Assembly (NCBI GenBank): GCA_934525625.1
Contig: CAKSZL010000001.1
Location: forward strand, 387,055-451,054
Source: an uncultured Burkholderiaceae bacterium
GTDB lineage: Bacteria > Pseudomonadota > Gammaproteobacteria > Burkholderiales > Burkholderiaceae_B
Length of the DNA: 64,000 nucleotides
Direction of reading: 5' to 3'
Part shown: positions 17,260-25,290 of the stretch, piece after piece
Position numbering within the stretch: the first letter of the stretch is position 1
Layout: every line of letters starts with the position of its first letter
The notes under the pieces: model-generated
Seen by the model: only the letters and a program-made list of their open reading frames with translations
What the model was told of the DNA's origin: nothing
The model's database searches: none
Translations under genes and position numbers: made by a program

Positions 17260-18174
17260 TTACCTTTGCGCCGGGATCAGGCCGCGCGGCTTGACCAGCA
17301 GCACGACGGCCATCAGGATGTAGATACTGGCGGACACCAGACTGGAGCTGACCGTCGAGCTGACTTCGGGCGGCAGCACCTGCGACATCCAGATCGGAAT
17401 GTAGGCGCGCCCCAAGGCGTCGGTCATGCCCACCAGCACCGAGCCCAGCAGCGCCCCGCGCACCGAGCCCACGCCGCCCACCACGATCACCACCAGCGTC
17501 GTAATGAGCACCTTCTCGCCCATGCCGATTTCCACGGCCAGCAGCGGCGCGGCCATGACGCCGGCGAAACCGCACAGCACCGCGCCCAGGCCGAACACCA
17601 TCATGAACAGGCGCCGGATGTTGATGCCCAGCGCTTCGACGATCTCGACGTCGTCGGCCCCGGCGCGCACCAGCATGCCGATGCGCGTGCGCGAGATCAG
17701 CAGCCACAGGCCGATGGCCACCAGGATGCCCGCGCCGATGAAGGCCAGGCGCATGACGGGGTAGTTCAGGCCCGGCATCAGTTCGATGGAACCCGACAGC
17801 AGCGGCGGGATCGCCACGAAGGGGGGGCTGCGCCCGAACACCAGCGTAACCAGCGCGTTGGTGAAGAAGATGACGCCTAGCGTGGCCAGCACTTGATCCA
17901 GGTGATCGCGCTGGTACAGGCGGCTGATGATGAGCCGCTCGACGATCAGGCCGTAGATGCCCGCGCCGACGATGGCGGCCAATATCGCCACCAGGAAGGA
18001 ACCGGTAATGGCCACGGCCGAGGCGGCGCAGAACGCGCCTATCATGTAGAACGAGCCGTGAGCCAGGTTCACGACGTTCATGATGCCGAAAATGAGGGTC
18101 AGGCCGGAAGCCAGCAGAAACAGCAGGGCGCTGTACTGCAAACCGTTCATGGCCTGTTCTATGAGCAAATGCAT
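17260..18174 (-). CDS. livH: Branched-chain-type ABC transporter permease LivH
   Basis: A 304-residue inner-membrane permease of the LivH family: QYSALLFLLASGLTLIFGIM at the N-terminus, the LAHGSFYMIGAF segment, and the coupling loop GMLVRAGADDVEIVEALGIN. It ends with the usual LLVKPRGLIPAQR. It forms a heterodimer with LivM. It follows the first binding-protein gene by 94 bases. Confidence 0.93.
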   Translation of the reverse strand: MHLLIEQAMNGLQYSALLFLLASGLTLIFGIMNVVNLAHGSFYMIGAFCAASAVAITGSFLVAILAAIVGAGIYGLIVERLIISRLYQRDHLDQVLATLGVIFFTNALVTLVFGRSPPFVAIPPLLSGSIELMPGLNYPVMRLAFIGAGILVAIGLWLLISRTRIGMLVRAGADDVEIVEALGINIRRLFMMVFGLGAVLCGFAGVMAAPLLAVEIGMGEKVLITTLVVIVVGGVGSVRGALLGSVLVGMTDALGRAYIPIWMSQVLPPEVSSTVSSSLVSASIYILMAVVLLVKPRGLIPAQR

Positions 18175-18268
18175 ACGGGTGTCATCCGTAGGAAAAAACA
18201 GCCCGGCCGGCCTGGAACGCTAAGGAGCCAGGCCAGCGCGGGCGATCAAGCGGACGATGGCCGGGCCA

Positions 18269-19441
18269 TCAGTCCATCTTGCATTCGGACGCATACACGT
18301 CGGTGTGATCCGCAACGATCACGCCCTGAGGGGCGTAATCCAGCTTGCCGTTGGCGCCGCGCTCGACCTTGACCAGGAACCAGTCCTGGATGGGGTAGTG
18401 GTTGGGGCCGAACTTGAGCTTGCCGCGCACGCTGTCGAACTCCGCCTTGCGCAACGCTTCGCGGAATTGGTCCGCCTTGCCGGTGACGTCGCCGTCCACA
18501 GCTTTAAGCGCCGTGCCGATCAGGCGCGCCGTGTCGTACGAAGTCGCGGCGTACACCGTCGGGCGGCGGCCGTATTCTTTCTCGAACGCGGCCACGAAGT
18601 CGCGGCTGGCCTGGTTGTCCTGGTCGGCCGTCCATTGCGTGCTCAGGTAGAAGCCTTCGCCCGCATCACCCGTGGCGGCCAGCATGCGGTCGTCCATGGA
18701 GTACAGCGGCGTCACCATCTTGACCGTCTTGTTCAGGCCCGAGTTGGCGAATTGCTTGGCGAAGTTGATGCCCGCGCCGCCCGGCAGGAATTCGAAGATC
18801 GCTTCGGGGGCCAGCGAGCGGATGCGCGCCAGCTCGACCGAGAAGTCCGACTGATCCAGCTTGGTGTAGATCTCGGCCACGACCTCGCCCTTGTAGGCGC
18901 GCTTGAAGGCGGTGAGCGCATCGCGTCCGGCCTGGTAGGCCGGCGCCATGATGACCATCTTCTTGATGCCCATGTTGTTGGCGGCAATGGCCGACGAATC
19001 GCCGTACGAGTCGTTCTGCATGGCCACCGAGAAGAAGTTCTTGTTGCAGGCCTTGCCCGCGAAGTTCGACGGGCCGGCGTTCAGGCTGACGAAGAAGCCG
19101 CCATCTTTGACGACCGAGGGCACCACCGCGACCAGCACGTTGGAGAAGTTGATGCCGGTAAACAGGCGCACGCCGTCTTGCAGCATTTTCTCGGCCGACT
19201 GCTTGCCGGTGGCGGGCTTGAGGCCGTCGTCTTCGACCAGCAGGCGCACGGGCACGCCGCCCAGCTTGCCGTCCCCTTGCTTGATGGCCAGGTTGAACGC
19301 GTCGCGCTGGTCTTCGCCGATGTAGCCGGCCGGCGTGGACAAGGTGCCGATGAAGCCGATGTCCACCGGCTTCTGGGCGTGGCCCAGCGTGGCATACGCG
19401 GCAAGAGCCAGGCCGATGCCGAGTTTTGTTATAGATTGCAT
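18269..19441 (-). CDS. Liv-type ABC transporter substrate-binding protein (first paralogue)
   Basis: A 390-residue periplasmic type I binding protein with signal peptide (MQSITKLGIGLALAAYATLG, cleavage likely after GHA) and mature start VDIGFIGTLSTPAGYIGED. A strong AGGAGG ribosome site precedes ATG 19441. It opens the importer operon SBP-livH-livM-livG-livF, which ends with a second paralogue beyond MITE copy B. Its promoter (19524-19557) carries the same palindrome as the bicupin operon promoter, so the cargo is probably the substrate or a relative of the substrate of that operon. Aromatic acid cargo is inference. Confidence 0.92.
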   Translation of the reverse strand: MQSITKLGIGLALAAYATLGHAQKPVDIGFIGTLSTPAGYIGEDQRDAFNLAIKQGDGKLGGVPVRLLVEDDGLKPATGKQSAEKMLQDGVRLFTGINFSNVLVAVVPSVVKDGGFFVSLNAGPSNFAGKACNKNFFSVAMQNDSYGDSSAIAANNMGIKKMVIMAPAYQAGRDALTAFKRAYKGEVVAEIYTKLDQSDFSVELARIRSLAPEAIFEFLPGGAGINFAKQFANSGLNKTVKMVTPLYSMDDRMLAATGDAGEGFYLSTQWTADQDNQASRDFVAAFEKEYGRRPTVYAATSYDTARLIGTALKAVDGDVTGKADQFREALRKAEFDSVRGKLKFGPNHYPIQDWFLVKVERGANGKLDYAPQGVIVADHTDVYASECKMD

Positions 19442-19523
19442 GAGGAAAGCCTCCTGAGTGTAAATCTTGTGAGAGGGGAACCTGTTTACCCGTACCAGGA
19501 TATCCGGAAACGGACTCGGGTGG

Positions 19524-19580
19524 ATTTTATAAAATAATCGTTATTTTCGAAATTATAGCTTTACCCGGCAGTTCGTACAG
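19524..19580 (-). promoter_or_regulatory. Promoter and palindromic operator of the Liv importer operon
   Basis: Read on the minus strand: CTGTAC, 17 bases, TATAAT (19557-19552), TTTCGAAAAT, then ATTATTTTATAAAATCC containing the perfect palindrome ATTTTATAAAAT (19535-19524). The block matches the promoter at 8604-8641 with a four-base deletion between the -10 and TCGAAAAT. Same elements, order and orientation to the gene suggest one regulator for both operons. Confidence 0.7.
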
Positions 19581-19701
19581 CCTGGTTCGCGCATGCCTTT
19601 CATGCAGCGCCGCCCCGATGTCGTGCTTGGCTAATTCGAATATCAATACACGAACCAGGCGATCAAAACGCCAGCCAAACAGGCTGGCGTCCATTCCTCT
19701 C

Positions 19702-20904
19702 TTAGCGCGGCTGCAAACAGTTGTCGCGGTTCCAGCCGTACAGCCACTCCAGGCGGTCGTAGAACTGGTTTTGCGTCTTGTCTTTCCAGAGCAGGTTGCG
19801 CACGGTGCGCTCCACGCCCTTGGCGTGATAGATGCGGCCCATCTCGCGCGTGGACCACACCACACGGGCGGAACGCGGCACGCGGATGGATTCGTACAGC
19901 CGGAACGCGGCGGACAGGTCGCCTTCCGCCTGCGCCACGGCCTCGCCCAGCGTTACGGCGTCTTCCAGCGCCATGCAGGCGCCTTGGGCCATGTACTGCG
20001 TCATGGGGTGCGCGGCATCGCCCAGCAGCGTGCTGCGGCCCTGGCCCCACTCATCCACCGGATCGGCGTCGGCCGTGGCCCAGCGGCGCCACGAGGTGGG
20101 GCGATCCAGCATCTGGTGCGGACGCGGATGGATGCCTTCGAAATAAGACAGCACTTCTTCCTTGCTGCCGTCGGTGACGCCCCAGACTTCTTCCTTGCGG
20201 CTGTGGAAGGTGACCACCAGGTTGTACTGGCGGCCGCCGCGCAAGGGGTAGTGCACCAGATGGCAGCGCGGCCCGGCCCACAGCATGGGCGCGTTGACCC
20301 GCAGGTCTTCGGGCATGTTCTCGACGTCGACCACGGCGCGATAGACCACGTGCCCCGTCACACGGTGCTGGAAACCGATGGTTTTTTCACGGATGACGGA
20401 CTTGACGCCGTCACAGCCCACCACGGCGTCGGCGCGATAGACGTTGCCCTTCTTGTCGGTCACCTCGACGCCGGCCGGGCCGACCTTGACGTCGTCCACG
20501 TGCGTGGCGGTCTTGAACTCGACCAGCGGGTTGCGCTCGACGGCTTCCAGAATGGTGAGGTGGATGTCGGCGCGGTGGATGACCCCGTAAGGCCCATTGA
20601 AGCGCTTGCGGAAAACGTCGCCGGTTTCGATGCGCACGACTTCTTTCGCGTCGATGGCGTCCATCATGATGATGTGGTCGGTGAACACCGCGCGCTGGCG
20701 CGCCGCCTCGCCCACGCCCAGGGCGTCCAGCGCCGAGAACGCGTTCGGCCCCAACTGGATGCCCGCGCCGATCTCGCCCAACTGCTCGGCCTGTTCGAGC
20801 AACAGCACGCGGATGTTCTGGCGCGCCAGCGACAGCGCCGCCGCCAGGCCGCCGATGCCGCCGCCGACGATAATGACTTTTCCTTTGGCTTGATTGTCTG
20901 CCAT
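19702..20904 (-). CDS. FAD-dependent 3-hydroxybenzoate 6-hydroxylase (probable)
   Basis: A 400-residue group A flavoprotein monooxygenase: FAD motif VIIVGGGIGGLAAALSLA at residues 10-27, the DG motif VGCDGVKSVIRE, and the GD motif TLLGDAAHPMTQYMAQGA. The WAGPRCHLVHYPLRGG and C-terminal WLYGWNRDN segments match 3-hydroxybenzoate 6-hydroxylases and NagX better than salicylate 1-hydroxylases. Its location downstream of gentisate dioxygenase genes supports production of gentisate. I start at ATG 20904 (MADNQAK), with GGGAGG upstream. Salicylate 5-hydroxylase is unlikely since that is a multicomponent Rieske enzyme. Last gene of the operon. Confidence 0.85.
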   Translation of the reverse strand: MADNQAKGKVIIVGGGIGGLAAALSLARQNIRVLLLEQAEQLGEIGAGIQLGPNAFSALDALGVGEAARQRAVFTDHIIMMDAIDAKEVVRIETGDVFRKRFNGPYGVIHRADIHLTILEAVERNPLVEFKTATHVDDVKVGPAGVEVTDKKGNVYRADAVVGCDGVKSVIREKTIGFQHRVTGHVVYRAVVDVENMPEDLRVNAPMLWAGPRCHLVHYPLRGGRQYNLVVTFHSRKEEVWGVTDGSKEEVLSYFEGIHPRPHQMLDRPTSWRRWATADADPVDEWGQGRSTLLGDAAHPMTQYMAQGACMALEDAVTLGEAVAQAEGDLSAAFRLYESIRVPRSARVVWSTREMGRIYHAKGVERTVRNLLWKDKTQNQFYDRLEWLYGWNRDNCLQPR

Positions 20905-21000
20905 TTCACGACCTCCCAACGATTCGTTCGCGCGCAAACCGACCCGGCCGGTGGCCGCGCATCATGATTGAAGCGCCCCGCCTAGCGGCAGGGCGCATGC

Positions 21001-21639
21001 CTAGGCTTGGTAATCCGGCTGCTGCGCCGGCGCCGCCTTCTGGAATGCCGGCAGCGCCGAGCAATGCTCGTACACGGCCATCACGCGGGGATAGGGCGAC
21101 AAGTCGCACCCCATGCGCTGCGCATTGGCCACCTGGGGCACCAGGCAGCAGTCGGCCAGCGAGACCTGGCCGCCGAAGCTGTACTGGCCGGAGCCGGCGC
21201 GTTCGAGCAGCTTTTCCAGGCCCCGGAAGCCTTCGTCTATCCAGTGCTGGTACCAGGCGTTCTTGGCTTCTTCACTGACGCCCAGGTCTTTGACCAGATA
21301 GCGCAGCACCCGCAGGTTGTTCAGCGGATGCATGTCGCAGGCCACCAGATTCGCCATTTCCAGCACGCGCGCGCGCTGTTGCAGGTCTTGGGGAATCAGG
21401 CGCGGCTCGGGGTGCTTGGCGTCCAGGTAGTCGATGATGGCCAGCGACTGCGCCAGCTGGAAGCCGTCGTCCACCAGCAGCGGCACGCCGGCCGCCGGGT
21501 TTTTTTCGAGGTACTCGGGGGCCTTCTGTTCCTGAACGCGGATGTTGACCGCCTTCAGGTCGAAGTCCAGCCCCTTGAGCGCCAGGGCGATGCGCACCCG
21601 GTACGAGGTCGAGCTGTTGAAGAAACTGTACAGTTCCAT
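21001..21639 (-). CDS. nagL: Maleylpyruvate isomerase, zeta-class GST type
   Basis: Glutathione-dependent isomerase (212 aa) of the zeta GST class, converting maleylpyruvate to fumarylpyruvate (or maleylacetoacetate to fumarylacetoacetate). The zeta motif SSTSYRVRIALALKG is at residues 9-23, then NPAAGVPLLVDDGFQLAQSL for glutathione binding and the C-terminal helical domain with CDMHPLNNLRVL. The next gene, a fumarylpyruvate hydrolase, ends 4 bases upstream of it, so operon membership is firm. The gentisate context favours maleylpyruvate. Confidence 0.92.
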   Translation of the reverse strand: MELYSFFNSSTSYRVRIALALKGLDFDLKAVNIRVQEQKAPEYLEKNPAAGVPLLVDDGFQLAQSLAIIDYLDAKHPEPRLIPQDLQQRARVLEMANLVACDMHPLNNLRVLRYLVKDLGVSEEAKNAWYQHWIDEGFRGLEKLLERAGSGQYSFGGQVSLADCCLVPQVANAQRMGCDLSPYPRVMAVYEHCSALPAFQKAAPAQQPDYQA

Positions 21640-21643
21640 CGTC

Positions 21644-22342
21644 TTACACCACTTTGACGGACAGCTTGCCCAAGCCTTCGACCGAGCCGACCATCAGGTC
21701 GCCGGCCACCACGGGGCCCACGCCTTCGGGGGTGCCGGTGTAGATGAGGTCGCCGGGTTCCAGGCGGAAGAACTTGGACAGATAGCTGACGGTTTCGGCC
21801 ACCGACCAGATCAGCTTGTCGATGCTGCTGTCCTGCTTGGTTGCGCCGTTGACGTCCAGGTGGATGTTGGCTTTTTCCAGGTGGCCGCATTGGGCGACGG
21901 GGTACAGCGGGCCGATGGGCGCGCTTTCATCGAAAGCCTTGCCGATTTCCCAGGGGCGGCCGGCTTCGCGCATTTTCATTTGCAGGTCGCGGCGCGTCAT
22001 GTCCAGGCCCACGGCGTAGCCCCAGACGTGTTCCAGCGCTTGCTCCAGCGGAATGTTGAAGCCGCCCTTGCCGATGGCCGCCACCAGTTCGATCTCGTAG
22101 TGGAAGTTCTTGGTTTCGGCGGGATAGGCCATGTCGAAGGTTTCGCCTTCGGCCACGGGAATCACGGCGTCGGCCGGCTTGCAGAAGAAGAACGGCGGTT
22201 CGCGGTCGGGATCGAAGCCCATTTCACGGGCGTGCGCGGCGTAGTTGCGGCCGACGCAGTAGACCCGGCGTACGGGGAAGGTGTCTTCGCTGCCTTTGAC
22301 GGGCACGGCAACGACGGCGGGGGGATTCACGACGTAAGACAT
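21644..22342 (-). CDS. nagK: Fumarylpyruvate hydrolase
   Basis: A compact FAH-family hydrolase (232 aa) that splits fumarylpyruvate into fumarate and pyruvate. It has VYCVGRNYAAHAREMGFD near the start, FFFCKPADAVI, the metal-ligand EIELVAAIG, GYAVGLDMTRRDLQ and GDLIYTGTPEGVG. This arrangement matches NagK-type enzymes. It lies between gentisate dioxygenase (104 bases upstream) and maleylpyruvate isomerase (4 bases downstream). Confidence 0.92.
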   Translation of the reverse strand: MSYVVNPPAVVAVPVKGSEDTFPVRRVYCVGRNYAAHAREMGFDPDREPPFFFCKPADAVIPVAEGETFDMAYPAETKNFHYEIELVAAIGKGGFNIPLEQALEHVWGYAVGLDMTRRDLQMKMREAGRPWEIGKAFDESAPIGPLYPVAQCGHLEKANIHLDVNGATKQDSSIDKLIWSVAETVSYLSKFFRLEPGDLIYTGTPEGVGPVVAGDLMVGSVEGLGKLSVKVV

Positions 22343-22446
22343 GGATGGCTACTCGCTCTAGTGGAATTGGAATATGCAAACTCGACAGGCCGGGGCCTAT
22401 CGGTGCTGAAAGCGGCCCCGCCTGCTTCGGCGGGGCCTGGGGCAGT

Positions 22447-23502
22447 CTAATCCAGACGCTGTTCGCGCAACAAGCCGATGGCGTCCTGGATGGGACGGTC
22501 GGAGTAGCTGAACAGCACGGCGTCTTCGGTTTTGGCGGACAGGCGCACGGGCACCCACGACGGCACGACGAAGACGTCGCGCGGTGTAAATTCGAACACC
22601 TGGTCGCCGATGTGGGCCGTGCCGCTGCCTTCGACCACGCAAAATACGGTGGCGTCGGTAGTGCGGTAGGTTTTGCCTTCGAAGCCCTTGGGCAGCAGCT
22701 GCATGAAGGTGGCGATGGTGGCCATGGCGTAGCCGCCCGTGGCCGGGTTGACGTAGCGCAGCTTGATGCCGTCCCAGGCGTCGCACTCGCCGCCGCGCTC
22801 CAGCGTGTACAGGGCTTCGCGGGTGCGGTCGTAGGGGTAGTTGAAGATGGGCGAGGTGTGGCCGGTGGAGCGATGGCGTACCGGCAGCATGTTGGCGCCG
22901 TAGCGCGCCAGGCTGTCGCCTTCGGGTTTCGTGACAGGCTGTTCGGCTTCGGGGTAGTTTTCGGCAAAGCCCGTGCCCATGGTGCGGATGAAGGGGATGT
23001 CCAGGCCGTCCAGCCAGACCACGGGCTCGCCGCCCTCGACGACGGCTTTGTTGCCGTGGTCGTGCCAGGTCCACGAGGGCGTGATGATGAAGTCGCCGGG
23101 GTGCATGGTGGTGCGTTCGCCGTTGACGGCCGTGTACGCGCCCGAGCCTTCCATGATGAAGCGCAGCGCCGATTGCACGTGGCGGTGGCTGGGGGCGATT
23201 TCGCCGGGCAAAATCAGTTGCAGGCCGGCGTACAGCGTGGTGGTGATGGCCGCCTGGCCGCGCAGGCCGGGGTTTTCGAGTATCAGCACGCGGCGGATGG
23301 CCTCTTCGGCGGTAATCAGTTCGCCCGATTCCATGATGTCGCCGCGTACGTCTTCGTAGCGCCACATGAAGGGCACACAGGGCGTCATGGGATGCGGCGG
23401 CACCAGCGCGTGCAGCGATTCCCACAGCGGGGTCATGTCTTTCTTGTCGATGCGCGCATAGTAGGCGGCGCGCTCGGCCTGGTTGGCGGCGACTTGGCTC
23501 AT
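22447..23502 (-). CDS. nagI: Gentisate 1,2-dioxygenase
   Basis: A 351-residue bicupin Fe(II) dioxygenase that opens gentisate to maleylpyruvate. The N-terminal cupin has [19 protein letters not shown] (H106, H108) and TWHDHGN (H147, H149). The C-terminal cupin has lost the corresponding histidines ([11 protein letters not shown]), as in characterised gentisate dioxygenases. First gene of the operon gdo-hydrolase-isomerase-hydroxylase, which gives a complete route from 3-hydroxybenzoate to pyruvate and fumarate. No regulator gene adjoins this operon. Confidence 0.95.
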   Translation of the reverse strand: MSQVAANQAERAAYYARIDKKDMTPLWESLHALVPPHPMTPCVPFMWRYEDVRGDIMESGELITAEEAIRRVLILENPGLRGQAAITTTLYAGLQLILPGEIAPSHRHVQSALRFIMEGSGAYTAVNGERTTMHPGDFIITPSWTWHDHGNKAVVEGGEPVVWLDGLDIPFIRTMGTGFAENYPEAEQPVTKPEGDSLARYGANMLPVRHRSTGHTSPIFNYPYDRTREALYTLERGGECDAWDGIKLRYVNPATGGYAMATIATFMQLLPKGFEGKTYRTTDATVFCVVEGSGTAHIGDQVFEFTPRDVFVVPSWVPVRLSAKTEDAVLFSYSDRPIQDAIGLLREQRLD

Positions 23503-23578
23503 GCCTCATACCTCTCGGTTCGTTGGGTGTTGACGCGGCCGGCGCAGCATTTGCTGCCCGCGATGGTCTATGGATTCA

Positions 23579-23629
23579 ATTATGCACAGCTTGCCATATC
23601 CGAACCAATGAACAATTTGTATTATTCAT
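23579..23629 (-). promoter_or_regulatory. Candidate promoter and activator site of the gentisate operon
   Basis: On the minus strand TTGGTT (23608-23603), 18 bases, CATAAT (23584-23579) makes a reasonable sigma-70 promoter 77 bases before the dioxygenase start. An inverted repeat ATGAA-N12-TTCAT (23608-23629) touches the -35 from upstream, a typical place for an activator. The regulator is unknown. Confidence 0.45.
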
Positions 23630-23654
23630 ACTGATTTATATATATCTTGTGGGT

Positions 23655-23750
23655 ATGGCATACGAATTGTGCAATGCGTCATGCGTTAAATGTCGGCGGG
23701 ATAAAGGGGAAGTGCTGGCGGGCGGGTGTTTATCTTGCGGCGCAGCTTGA
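23655..23750 (+). CDS. Possible 31-residue cysteine-rich micro-protein
   Basis: An ATG frame in the intergenic region encodes 31 residues with five cysteines spaced C-x3-C-x2-C ... C-x2-C (CNASCVKC and CLSC), like a minimal zinc ribbon. A GTGGG lies only a few bases upstream of the ATG. It is short, isolated and next to a repeat, so chance is a serious alternative. Confidence 0.2.
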   Translation: MAYELCNASCVKCRRDKGEVLAGGCLSCGAA

Positions 23751-23854
23751 TTGTCTGCTAATCAAGCGGAGGCGAAGTCCAACAGACGTGGTCAGATCGT
23801 AGAGAGCCTTTCGCGGGGTGGGTATTTTTGCGCTGGTGTTTTGGATTCTTTAGC

Positions 23855-24068
23855 GCTGCCGGAGGCAAGCCCATTGACGCGGCCGGTCGGGCGGCCCCGC
23901 TGCGCGGGGCTTCCCGCGTCTACCTCGTACGTGCGGGCGGCGAACCAACTCGCCCTCAGCGCTGCGCGCTTGCGGTGCTCGGGCAGCGTTCGCCGACTGC
24001 CCCCGCACTGCCTTCGGTAGCACGCGGCGCCCTCCAACGGCCGCGTCAATGGGCTTGCCTCCGGCAGC
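23855..24068. repeat. Large palindromic intergenic element (31-bp perfect inverted repeats)
   Basis: Arms at 23855-23885 and 24038-24068 are perfect 31-bp inverted repeats (starting GCTGCCGGAGGCAAGCCC and ending GGGCTTGCCTCCGGCAGC) around 152 bases. The interior carries an 80-bp block (23879-23958) repeated with two mismatches at the window end (63921-64000). Open frames across it on both strands look like repeat by-products. The transcript could fold into one very long hairpin between the gentisate operon and the lyase gene. Confidence 0.85.
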
Positions 24069-24147
24069 TTGGCGATGGCGTCATGCATCCAAACTGCTTG
24101 ATTCGGACGGTGCTTGTTGTGCTTATTTGTTGCGCTTACCGGCTAGA

Positions 24148-24207
24148 GCATTTTTGGTTTAAGTGATTACAAATTTAGTCAATACTAAGGTCGAGAGTCG
24201 GTGTAGG
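24148..24207. repeat. Block X, repeat-associated 60-bp sequence
   Basis: The stretch beginning GCATTTTTGGTTTAAGTG and ending GTCGAGAGTCGGTGTAGG is about three-quarters identical to 63850-63906. At the other site it directly precedes the 80-bp repeat block; here it follows the palindromic element. The remaining bases to 24317 show nothing recognisable. Confidence 0.6.
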
Positions 24208-24317
24208 CATTGTCGTGCGTTCTCGTGGCGCTGTGCTGTTGCCAACGCTGTGGTTCCGTTGATGCTGATCCTACGGCTACACCTGCTCCGATATTGGCGC
24301 TTGAGCCTGCGGAAACT

Positions 24318-25232
24318 TTACCGGGGCATAGGATGCAAACGCGTGGCGGGTCCGGCCTTCAACACCTGGCCGGGCAGCTCATGCCCTACCAGGCCCGGCA
24401 GCGTAGCGGCGGCGGCCAGCAGGGCATTCAGGTCGACGCCCGTTTCGCAGCCCATGGCCTGGAACATGTGCACCAGGTCTTCGGTGCAAACGTTGCCGCT
24501 GGCTCCCGGCGCGTAGGGGCAGCCGCCCAGGCCGCCGAGCGAGGCGTCGAAGTGCCGAATGCCGGTTTGCCAGGCGGCGAGCGCATTGGCTAGGCCCATG
24601 CCGCGCGTGTCGTGGAAGTGCACGGTAATAGTCAGTTCGGGCCAGCGCGCCAGCACGGCTTGGCACAATTGCGCCACTTGCGCCGGGTTGGCCATGCCGG
24701 TGGTGTCGCATAGCGAGACGCCCTGCATGCCCATGTCGGCGAATTCGCCTACGCGTTGCAGCACGCGTTCTTGCGGCACCGCGCCTTCGAAAGGACAGCC
24801 GAAGGCGGTGGAGAGCGAGGCGTTCAGGGTAGCGCTGTCGCCTACCTGCGCAACGATGGCGCGGAACTGCGCCAGCGATTGTTCGGGCGTCATGCGCAGG
24901 TTGGCCAGGTTATGGCTTGCGCTGGCCGACATGAAGACGTTGATTTCGTCCACGCCGCAGGCCAGCGCCCGTTCGCAGCCCCTGGCGTTGGGCACCAACG
25001 CGGCGTACACCACGCCGGGCACGCGCTCGATTTCGCTCATGACGACTTCGGCGTCGGCCAGCGCGGGGATGGCCTTGGGCGAGGTGAAGGAGGTGACTTC
25101 TATTTTGGCCAGGCCGGTGCGGCTGAGCGTGTTGACGAGCCGGATCTTGTCTTCGGTGGGAATGAAGCGCGGCTCTATCTGAAAACCGTCGCGCACCGCG
25201 ACTTCCTGGATGAACAAGCGGTCTTCAGCCAT
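24318..25232 (-). CDS. Hydroxymethylglutaryl-CoA lyase family protein
   Basis: A 304-residue TIM-barrel lyase of the HMGL/DRE-TIM superfamily. It retains the VRDGFQ loop (R14, D15), metal-binding H205 and H207 in TVHFHDTRGMG, and the catalytic cysteine C238 in GGCPYAPGASGN, which marks HMG-CoA lyases rather than homocitrate synthases. The start is ATG 25232 behind GGAG. With the adjacent class III CoA-transferase it probably forms a unit that activates a branched dicarboxylic or hydroxy acid and cleaves the CoA ester; HMG-CoA or a citramalyl-type substrate are both possible. Confidence 0.85.
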   Translation of the reverse strand: MAEDRLFIQEVAVRDGFQIEPRFIPTEDKIRLVNTLSRTGLAKIEVTSFTSPKAIPALADAEVVMSEIERVPGVVYAALVPNARGCERALACGVDEINVFMSASASHNLANLRMTPEQSLAQFRAIVAQVGDSATLNASLSTAFGCPFEGAVPQERVLQRVGEFADMGMQGVSLCDTTGMANPAQVAQLCQAVLARWPELTITVHFHDTRGMGLANALAAWQTGIRHFDASLGGLGGCPYAPGASGNVCTEDLVHMFQAMGCETGVDLNALLAAAATLPGLVGHELPGQVLKAGPATRLHPMPR

Positions 25233-25290
25233 CATTTTCTCCATTACACAACTCACGGATTGGCACTGAGGATGTAGGTTGGCGCTATGC

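Noticed and set aside
23792..24088. A 98-residue minus-strand open frame inside the palindromic repeat
   Set aside because: It simply spans the repeat and its inverted arms; its peptide is composed of repeat translations with no domain, so I treat it as repeat DNA.
24318..24400. Truncation of the HMG-CoA-lyase-like protein by the adjacent repeat
   Set aside because: The C-terminus (GHELPGQVLKAGPATRLHP) matches normal endings of the family and the length is normal.
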